A DNA stretch of 64,000 bases from assembly GCA_964057225.1 (NCBI GenBank), contig OZ059897.1:2046001-2110000 (forward strand), given 5' to 3'. Source of the stretch: Auanema rhodensis (taxonomy: Eukaryota; Nematoda; Chromadorea; Rhabditida; Rhabditidae). The notes beneath the pieces were generated by a model. It did not search any database, was not told the DNA's origin, and saw only the letters and a list, made by a program, of their open reading frames with translations. A program made the position numbers and the translations under genes. Shown here one piece after another: positions 51,872 to 61,708 of this stretch (the first letter of the stretch is position 1; every line of letters starts with the position of its first letter).

Positions 51872-54800
51872 AGAAATTTTTCGGGAAAATTTTTGTCAAA
51901 ATGTTTTTGGAAGCAATGTTGAGTGTACATGGGAACTCAACATACACTAATGCATTATTTTTCAAACGATCATAACTAATTTCTGTAAATAGCGTTTCTC
52001 AATGTAGTATAGTGCATTCGATGCGGATTTTTAAGCTGCGTCGATCTGTGTTATCAGATTTGAGTTAGCTTAAAAATGCACCGAGATATCAACTGATATA
52101 TGTTCACACTTATATCCTCGATTTTCACCCTGAAGAAATAGTTTTTTCGTTGAAAAACATTGTCCATCGTCTTTGCCTTGAAAAAAGGAATCTAAAAACA
52201 TCTACTTTTTGTGAAATTATTTAGAAATTTTTCGGGAAAATTTTTGTCAAAATGTTTTTGGAAGCAATGTTGAGTGTACATGGGAACTCAACATACACTA
52301 ATGCATTATTTTTCAAACGATCATAACTAATTTCTGTAAATAGCGTTTCTCAATGTAGTATAGTGCATTCGATGCGGATTTTTAAGCTGCGTCGATCTGT
52401 GTTATCAGATTTGAGTTAGCTTAAAAATGCACCGAGATATCAACTGATATATGTTCACACTTATATCCTCGATTTTCACCCTGAAGAAATAGTTTTTTCG
52501 TTGAAAAACATTGTCCATCGTCTTTGCCTTGAAAAAAGGAATCTAAAAACATCTACTTTTTGTGAAATTATTTAGAAATTTTCCGGGAAAATTTTTGTCA
52601 AAATGTTTTTGGAAGCAATGTTGAGTGTACATGGGAACTCAACATACACTAATGCATTATTTTTCAAACGATCATAACTTATTTTTGTATAGAGCGTTTC
52701 TCAATGTAGTATAGTGCATTCGATGCGGATTTTTAAGCTGCGTTGATCTGTGTTATCAGATTTGAGTTAACTTAAAAATGCACCGAGATATCAACTGATA
52801 TATGTTCACACTTATATCCTCGACTTTCACCCTGAAGAAATGATTTTTTCGTTGAATAACATTGTCCATCGTCTTCGTCTTGAAAAAAGGAATCTAAAAA
52901 CATCTACTTTTTGTGAAATTATTTAGAAATTTTTCGGGAAAATTTTTGTCAAAATGTTTTTGGAAGCAATGTTGAGTGTACATGGGAACTCAACATACAC
53001 TAATGCATTATTTTTCAAACGATCATAACTAATTTTTGTATAGAGCGTTTCTCAATGTAGTATAGTGCATTCGATGCGGATTTTTAAGCTGCGTTGATCT
53101 GTGTTATCAGATTTGAGTTAACTTAAAAATGCACCGAGATATCAACTGATATATGTTCACACTTATATCCTCGATTTTCACCCTGAAGAAATGATTTTTT
53201 CGTTGAATAACATTGTCCATCGTCTTCGTCTTGAAAAAAGGAATCTAAAAACATCTACTTTTTGTGAAATTATCTAGAAATTTTTCGGGAAAATTTTTGT
53301 CAAAATGTTTTTGGAAGCAATGTTGAGTGTACATGGGAACTCAACATACACTAATGCATTATTTTTCAAACGATCATAACTAATTTTTGTATAGAGCGTT
53401 TCTCAATGTAGTATAGTGCATTCGATGCGGATTTTTAAGCTGCGTTGATCTGTGTTATCAGATTTGAGTTAACTTAAAAATGCACCGAGATATCAACTGA
53501 TATAGGTTCACACTTATATCCTCGATTTTCACCCTGAAGAAGTAGTTTTTTCGTTGAAAAACATTGTCCATCGTCTTCGTCATGAAAAAAGGAATCTAAA
53601 AACATCTACTTTTTAAGAAATTATATAGAAATTTTTCGGGAAAATTTTTGTCAAAATGTTTTTGGAAGCAATGTTGAGTGTACATGGGAACTCAACATAC
53701 ACTAATGCATTATTTTTCAAACAATCATAACTTATTTTTGTATAGAGCGTTTCTCAATGTAGTATAGTGCATTCGATGCGGATTTTTAAGCTGCGTCGAT
53801 CTGTGTTATCAGATTTGAGTTAGCTTAAAAATGCACCGAGATATCAACTGATATATGTTCACACTTATATCCTCGATTTTCACCCTGAAGAAATGATTTT
53901 TTCGTTGAATAACATTGTCCATCGTCTTCGTCTTGAAAAAAGGAATCTAAAAACATCTACTTTTTGTGAAATTATTTAGAAATTTTTCGGGAAAATTTTT
54001 GTCAAAATGTTTTTGGAAGCAATGTTGAGTGTACATGGGAACTCAACATACACTAATGCATTATTTTTCAAACGATCATAACTAATTTTTGTAAATAGCG
54101 TTTCTCAAGGTAGTATAGTGCATTCGATGCGGATTTTTAAGCTGCGTCGATCTGTGTTATCAGATTTGAGTTAGCTTAAAAATGCACCGAGATATCAACT
54201 GATATATGTTCACACTTATATCCTCGATTTTCAAACTGAAGAATTGATTTTTTTGTTGAATAACATTGTCCATCGTCTTCGTCTTGAAAAAAGGAATCTA
54301 AAAACATCTACTTTTTGTGAAATTATCTAGAAATTTTTCGGGAAAATTTTTGTCAAAATGTTTTTGGAAGCAATGTTGAGTGTACATGGGAACTCAACAT
54401 ACACTAATGCATTATTTTTCAAACGATCATAACTATTTTCTGTAAATAGCGTTTCTCAATGTAGTATAGTGCATTCGATGCGGATTTTTAAGTTGCGTTG
54501 ATCTGTGTTATCAGATTTGAGTTAGCTTTAAAATGCACCGAGATATCAACTGATTTATGTTCACACTTATATCCTCGATTTTCACACTATTTTCTGTAAA
54601 TAGCGTTTCTCAATGTAGTATAGTGCATTCGATGCGGATTTTTAAGCTGCGTTGATCTGTGTTATCAGATTTGAGTTAACTTAAAAATGCACCGAGATAT
54701 CAACTGATATAGGTTCACACTTATATCCTCGATTTTCACCCTGAAGAAATAATTTTTTCGTTGAAAAACATTGTCCATCGTCTTCGTCATGAAAAAAGGA

Positions 54801-57046
54801 ATCTAAAAACATCTACTTTTTGTGAAATTATTTAGAAATTTTTCGGGAAAATTTTTGTCAAAATGTTTTTGGAAGCAATGTTGAGTGTACATGGGAACTC
54901 AGCATACACTAATGCATTATTTTTCAAACGATAATAACTAATTTTTGTATAGAGCGTTTCTTAATGTAGTATAGTGCATTCGATGCGGATTTTTAAGTTG
55001 CGTTGATCTGTGTTATCAGATTTGAGTTAGCTTAAAAATGCACCGAGATATCAACTGATTTATGTTCACACTTATATCCTCGATTTTCACCCTGAAGAAA
55101 TGATTTTTTCGTTGAATAACATTGTCCATCATCTTCGTCTTGAAAAAAGGAATCTAAAAACATCTACTTTTTGTGAAATTATTTAGAAATTTTTCGGGAA
55201 AATTTTTGTCAAAATGTTTTTGGAAGCAATGTTGAGTGTACATGGGAACTCAACATACACTAATGCATTATTTTTCAAACGATCATAACTAATTTTTGTA
55301 AATAGCGTTTCTCAAGGTAGTATAGTGCATTCGATGCGGATTTTTAAGCTGCGTCGATCTGTGTTATCAGATTTGAGTTAGCTTAAAAATGCACCGAGAT
55401 ATCAACTGATATATGTTCACACTTATATCCTCGATTTTCACCCTGAAGAAATAGTTTTTTCGTTGAAAAACATTGTCCATCGTCTTTGCCTTGAAAAAAG
55501 GAATCTAAAAACATCTACTTTTTGTGAAATTATTTAGAAATTTTTCGGGAAAATTTTTGTCAAAATGTTTTTGGAAGCAATGTTGAGTGTACATGGGAAC
55601 TCAACATACACTAATGCATTATTTTTCAAACGATCATAACTTATTTTTGTATAGAGCGTTTCTCAATGTAGTATAGTGCATTCGATGCGGATTTTTAAGC
55701 TGCGTCGATCTGTGTTATCAGATTTGAGTTAGCTTAAAAATGCACCGAGTTATCAACTGATATATGTTCACACTTATATCCTCGACTTTCACCCTGAAGA
55801 AATGATTTTTTCGTTGAATAACATTGTCCATCGTCTTCGTCTTAAAAAAAGGAATCTAAAAACATCTACTTTTTGTGAAATTATTTAGAAATTTTTCGGG
55901 AAAATTTTTGTCAAAATGTTTTTGGAAGCAATGTTGAGTGTACATGGGAACTCAACATACACTAATGCATTATTTTTCAAACGATCATAACTAATTTTTG
56001 TATAGAGCGTTTCTCAATGTAGTATAGTGCATTCGATGCGGATTTTTAAGCTGCGTTGATCTGTGTTATCAGATTTGAGTTAACTTAAAAATGCACCGAG
56101 ATATCAACTGATGTAGGTTCACACTTATATCCTCGATTTTCACCCTGAAGAAGTAGTTTTTTCGTTGAAAAACATTGTCCATCGTCTTCGTCATGAAAAA
56201 AGGAATCTAAAAACATCTACTTTTTAAGAAATTATATAGAAATTTTTCGGGAAAATTTTTGTCAAAATGTTTTTGGAAGCAATGTTGAGTGTACATGGGA
56301 ACTCAACATACACTAATGCATTATTTTTCAAACGATCATAACTTATTTTTGTATAGAGCGTTTCTCAATGTAGTATAGTGCATTCGATGCGGATTTTTAA
56401 GCTGCGTCGATCTGTGTTATCAGATTTGAGTTAGCTTAAAAATGCACCGAGATATCAACTGATATATGTTCACACTTATATCCTCGATTTTCAAACTGAA
56501 GAATTGATTTTTTTGTTGAATAACATTGTCCATCGTCTTCGTCTTGAAAAAAGGAATCTAAAAACATCTACTTTTTGTGAAATTATCTAGAAATTTTTCG
56601 GGAAAATTTTTGTCAAAATGTTTTTGGAAGCAATGTTGAGTGTACATGGGAACTCAACATACACTAATGCATTATTTTTCAAACGATCATAACTATTTTC
56701 TGTAAATAGCGTTTCTCAATGTAGTATAGTGCATTCGATGCGGATTTTTAAGTTGCGTTGATCTGTGTTATCAGATTTGAGTTAGCTTAAAAATGCACCG
56801 AGATATCAACTGATTTATGTTCACACTTATATCCTCGATTTTCACCCTGAAGAAATGATTTTTTCGTTGAATAACATTGTCCATCATCTTCGTCTTGAAA
56901 AAAGGAATCTAAAAACATCTACTTTTTGTGAAATTATTTAGAAATTTTTCGGTAAAATTTTTGTCAAAATGTTTTTGGAAGCAATGTTGAGTGTACATGG
57001 GAACTCAACATACACTAATGCATTATTTTTCAAACGATCATAACTA
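51872..57046. repeat. Sixteen-unit higher-order repeat, copy 2 (5175 bp matched)
   Basis: This is the tandem partner of the preceding copy and begins within the unit at 51728. Compared with copy 1, the unit at 52430 has gained GCGTTGATC and GTTAAC, and the unit at 56094 has GATGTAGG for GATATAGG. The match breaks at 57047 (T for A at the start of TAACTATTTTC), inside the chimeric unit at 56796; beyond it the same sequence continues with a 5771-bp offset, one unit more. Confidence 0.9.
54536..54689. repeat. 154-bp internally deleted unit, second copy
   Basis: It has the same breakpoint as the copy 5420 bp upstream, and the same rare GCTTTAAAATG just before its start, so both copies come from one deletion event later duplicated with the 16-unit block. 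Confidence 0.93.
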
Positions 57047-57146
57047 TTTTCTGTAAATAGCGTTTCTCAATGTAGTATAGTGCATTCGATGCGGATTTTT
57101 AAGTTGCGTTGATCTGTGTTATCAGATTTGAGTTAGCTTAAAAATG
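56796..57146. repeat. Chimeric extra unit at the end of the 16-unit repeat
   Basis: The 5' part of this unit (GATTTATG, CATCATCTT, CGGTAAAA) matches the unit at 51376, while its 3' part (TAACTATTTTCTG, AAGTTGCGTTG) matches the preceding type at 51025. The next unit (57147) is a full copy of 51376, including its extra base. The result is one 351-bp unit gained relative to copy 1, as expected from unequal exchange one register out, with the crossover between about u158 and u250. Confidence 0.88.
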
Positions 57147-57498
57147 CACCGAGATATCAACTGATTTATGTTCACACTTATATCCTCGATTTTCACCCTG
57201 AAGAAATGATTTTTTCGTTGAATAACATTGTCCATCATCTTCGTCTTGAAAAAAGGAATCTAAAAACATCTACTTTTTGTGAAATTATTTAGAAATTTTT
57301 CGGTAAAATTTTTGTCAAAATGTTTTTGGAAGCAATGTTGAGTGTACATGGGAACTCAACATACACTAATGCATTATTTTTCAAACGATCATAACTAATT
57401 TTTGTAAATAGCGTTTCTCAAGGTAGTATAGTGCATTCGATTGCGGATTTTTAAGCTGCGTCGATCTGTGTTATCAGATTTGAGTTAGCTTAAAAATG
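57147..57498. repeat. 352-bp unit, second copy of the CGATTGCGG insertion
   Basis: It matches the unit at 51376 throughout. The following unit (57499) likewise matches 51728, including ATTATTCAG. Confidence 0.92.
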
Positions 57499-59604
57499 CA
57501 CCGAGATATCAACTGATATATGTTCACACTTATATCCTCGATTTTCACCCTGAAGAAATGATTTTTTCGTTGAATAACATTGTCCATCGTCTTCGTCTTG
57601 AAAAAAGGAATCTAAAAACATCTACTTTTTGTGAAATTATTCAGAAATTTTTCGGGAAAATTTTTGTCAAAATGTTTTTGGAAGCAATGTTGAGTGTACA
57701 TGGGAACTCAACATACACTAATGCATTATTTTTCAAACGATCATAACTAATTTCTGTAAATAGCGTTTCTCAATGTAGTATAGTGCATTCGATGCGGATT
57801 TTTAAGCTGCGTCGATCTGTGTTATCAGATTTGAGTTAGCTTAAAAATGCACCGAGATATCAACTGATATATGTTCACACTTATATCCTCGACTTTCACC
57901 CTGAAGAAATAGTTTTTTCGTTGAAAAACATTGTCCATCGTCTTTGCCTTGAAAAAAGGAATCTAAAAACATCTACTTTTTGTGAAATTATTTAGAAATT
58001 TTTCGGGAAAATTTTTGTCAAAATGTTTTTGGAAGCAATGTTGAGTGTACATGGGAACTCAACATACACTAATGCATTATTTTTCAAACGATCATAACTT
58101 ATTTTTGTATAGAGCGTTTCTCAATGTAGTATAGTGCATTCGATGCGGATTTTTAAGCTGCGTCGATCTGTGTTATCAGATTTGAGTTAGCTTAAAAATG
58201 CACCGAGATATCAACTGATATATGTTCACACTTATATCCTCGACTTTCACCCTGAAGAAATGATTTTTTCGTTGAATAACATTGTCCATCGTCTTCGTCT
58301 TGGAAAAAGGAATCTAAAAACATCTACTTTTTGTGAAATTATTTAGAAATTTTTCGGGAAAATTTTTGTCAAAATGTTTTTGGAAGCAATGTTGAGTGTA
58401 CATGGGAACTCAACATACACTAATGCATTATTTTTCAAACGATCATAACTTATTTTTGTATAGAGCGTTTCTCAATGTAGTATAGTGCATTCGATGCGGA
58501 TTTTTAAGCTGCGTCGATCTGTGTTATCAGATTTGAGTTAGCTTAAAAATGCACCGAGATATCAACTGATATATGTTCACACTTATATCCTCGATTTTCA
58601 CCCTGAAGAAATGATTTTTTCGTTGAATAACATTGTCCATCGTCTCTGTGTTGAAAAAAGGAATCTAAAAACATCTACTTTTTGTGAAATTATTTAGAAA
58701 TTTTTCGGGAAAATTTTTATCAAAATGTTTTTGGAAGCAATGTTGAGTGTAAATGGGAACTCAACATACACTAATGCATTATTTTTCAAACGATCATAAC
58801 TAATTTTTGTATAGAGCGTTTCTCAATGTAGTATAGTGCATTCGATGCGGATTTTCAAGCTGCGTTGATCTGTGTTATCAGATTTGAGTTAACTTAAAAA
58901 TGCACCGAGATATCAACTGATATAGGTTCACACTTATATCCTCGATTTTCACCCTGAAGAAGTAGTTTTTTCGTTGAAAAACATTGTCCATCGTCTTCGT
59001 CATGAAAAAAGGAATCTAAAAACATCTACTTTTTAAGAAATTATATAGAAATTTTTCGGGAAAATTTTTGTCAAAATGTTTTTGGAAGCAATGTTGAGTG
59101 TACATGGGAACTCAACATACACTAATGCATTATTTTTCAAACGATCATAACTTATTTTTGTATAGAGCGTTTCTCAATGTAGTATAGTGCATTCGATGCG
59201 GATTTTTAAGCTGCGTCGATCTGTGTTATCAGATTTGAGTTAGCTTAAAAATGCACCGAGATATCAACTGATATATGTTCACACTTATATCCTCGATTTT
59301 CACCCTGAAGAAATGATTTTTTCGTTGAATAACATTGTCCATCGTCTTCGTCTTGAAAAAAAGAATCTAAAAACATCTACTTTTTGTGAAATTATTTAGA
59401 AATTTTTCGGGAAAATTTTTGTCAAAATGTTTTTGGAAGCAATGTTGAGTGTACATGGGAACTCAACATACACTAATGCATTATTTTTCAAACGATCATA
59501 ACTAATTTTTGTAAATAGCGTTTCTCAAGGTAGTATAGTGTATTCGATGCGGATTTTTAAGCTGCGTCGATCTGTGTTATCAGATTTGAGTTAGCTTAAA
59601 AATG

Positions 59605-59954
59605 CACCGAGATATCAACTGATATATGTTCACACTTATATCCTCGACTTTCACCCTGAAGAAATGATTTTTTCGTTGAATAACATTGTCCATCGTCTTC
59701 GTCTTAAAAAAGGAATCTAAAAACATCTACTTTTTGTGAAATTATTTAGAAATTTTTCGGGAAAATTTTTGTCAAAATGTTTTTGGAAGCAATGTTGAGT
59801 GTACATGGGAACTCAACATACACTAATGCATTATTTTTCAAACGATCATAACTAATTTTTGTATAGAGCGTTTCTCAATGTAGTATAGTGCATTCGATGC
59901 GGATTTTTAAGCTGCGTTGATCTGTGTTATCAGATTTGAGTTAACTTAAAAATG
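59605..59954. repeat. 350-bp unit with one base lost in an A run
   Basis: GTCTTAAAAAAGG replaces GTCTTGAAAAAAGG. Units at 50323 and 55743 have GTCTTAAAAAAAGG (G to A, seven A), so loss of one A from that form by slippage is the simplest path. It is duplicated at 61359. Confidence 0.88.
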
Positions 59955-61358
59955 CACCGAGATATCAACTGATATAGGTTCACACTTATATCCTCGATTT
60001 TCACCCTGAAGAAGTAGTTTTTTCGTTGAAAAACATTGTCCATCGTCTTCGTCATGAAAAAAGGAATCTAAAAACATCTACTTTTTAAGAAATTATATAG
60101 AAATTTTTCGGGAAAATTTTTGTCAAAATGTTTTTGGAAGCAATGTTGAGTGTACATGGGAACTCAACATACACTAATGCATTATTTTTCAAACGATCAT
60201 AACTTATTTTTGTATAGAGCGTTTCTCAATGTAGTATAGTGCATTCGATGCGGATTTTCAAGCTGCGTTGATCTGTGTTATCAGATTTGAGTTAACTTAA
60301 AAATGCACCGAGATATCAACTGATATAGGTTCACACTTATATCCTCGATTTTCACCCTGAAGAAATGATTTTTTCGTTGAATAACATTGTCCATCGTCTC
60401 TGTCTTGAAAAAAGGAATCTAAAAACATCTACTTTTTGTGAAATTATTTAGAAATTTTTCGGGAAAATTTTTATCAAAATGTTTTTGGAAGCAATGTTGA
60501 GTGTAAATGGGAACTCAACATACACTAATGCATTATTTTTCAAACGATCATAACTAATTTTTGTATAGAGCGTTTCTCAATGTAGTATAGTGCATTCGAT
60601 GCGGATTTTCAAGCTGCGTTGATCTGTGTTATCAGATTTGAGTTAACTTAAAAATGCACCGAGATATCAACTGATATAGGTTCACACTTATATCCTCGAT
60701 TTTCACCCTGAAGAAGTAGTTTTTTCGTTGAAAAACATTGTCCATCGTCTTCGTCATGAAAAAAGGAATCTAAAAACATCTACTTTTTAAGAAATTATAT
60801 AGAAATTTTTCGGGAAAATTTTTGTCAAAATGTTTTTGGAAGCAATGTTGAGTGTACATGGGAACTCAACATACACTAATGCATTATTTTTCAAACGATC
60901 ATAACTTATTTTTGTATAGAGCGTTTCTCAATGTAGTATAGTGCATTCGATGCGGATTTTTAAGCTGCGTCGATCTGTGTTATCAGATTTGAGTTAGCTT
61001 AAAAATGCACCGAGATATCAACTGATATATGTTCACACTTATATCCTCGATTTTCACCCTGAAGAAATGATTTTTTCGTTGAATAACATTGTCCATCGTC
61101 TTCGTCTTGAAAAAAAGAATCTAAAAACATCTACTTTTTGTGAAATTATTTAGAAATTTTTCGGGAAAATTTTTGTCAAAATGTTTTTGGAAGCAATGTT
61201 GAGTGTACATGGGAACTCAACATACACTAATGCATTATTTTTCAAACGATCATAACTAATTTTTGTAAATAGCGTTTCTCAAGGTAGTATAGTGTATTCG
61301 ATGCGGATTTTTAAGCTGCGTCGATCTGTGTTATCAGATTTGAGTTAGCTTAAAAATG

Positions 61359-61708
61359 CACCGAGATATCAACTGATATATGTTCACACTTATATCCTCG
61401 ACTTTCACCCTGAAGAAATGATTTTTTCGTTGAATAACATTGTCCATCGTCTTCGTCTTAAAAAAGGAATCTAAAAACATCTACTTTTTGTGAAATTATT
61501 TAGAAATTTTTCGGGAAAATTTTTGTCAAAATGTTTTTGGAAGCAATGTTGAGTGTACATGGGAACTCAACATACACTAATGCATTATTTTTCAAACGAT
61601 CATAACTTATTTTTGTATAGAGCGTTTCTCAATGTAGTATAGTGCATTCGATGCGGATTTTTAAGCTGCGTCGATCTGTGTTATCAGATTTGAGTTAGCT
61701 TAAAAATG
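61359..61708. repeat. 350-bp unit, second copy
   Basis: It has the same six-A form as the unit at 59605 in its 5' part, but its 3' half is a different type (TAACTTATTTTTGTATAGAG, GCGTCGATC, GAGTTAGC), so the duplicated block ends inside this unit at about 61607. Confidence 0.88.

Larger units (their letters stand above)
57850..61708. repeat. Units with a 1754-bp-spaced duplication
   Basis: Bases 58651-59853 match 60405-61607 at an offset of 1754 bp (four units of 351 and one of 350). Shared private marks are TTTTATCAAAATG, GTGTAAATGGG and GATTTTCAAGC (58552/60306), GAAGTAGTT with CATGAAAA and TTTTTAAGAAATTATATAG (58903/60657), AAAAAAAGAATC with GTGTATTCG (59254/61008), and the one-base-short unit (59605/61359). 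The unit at 59955 is a further copy of the CATGAAAA type. Two GACTTTC units at 57850 and 58201 lead in. Confidence 0.85.

Noticed and set aside
51787-51975. Forward 62-codon open frame, repeated at 57558-57746
   Set aside because: TAG becomes CAG at ATTATTCAG in these two units only. Most other units keep the stop. The second copy is part of the 5771-bp-offset duplication.
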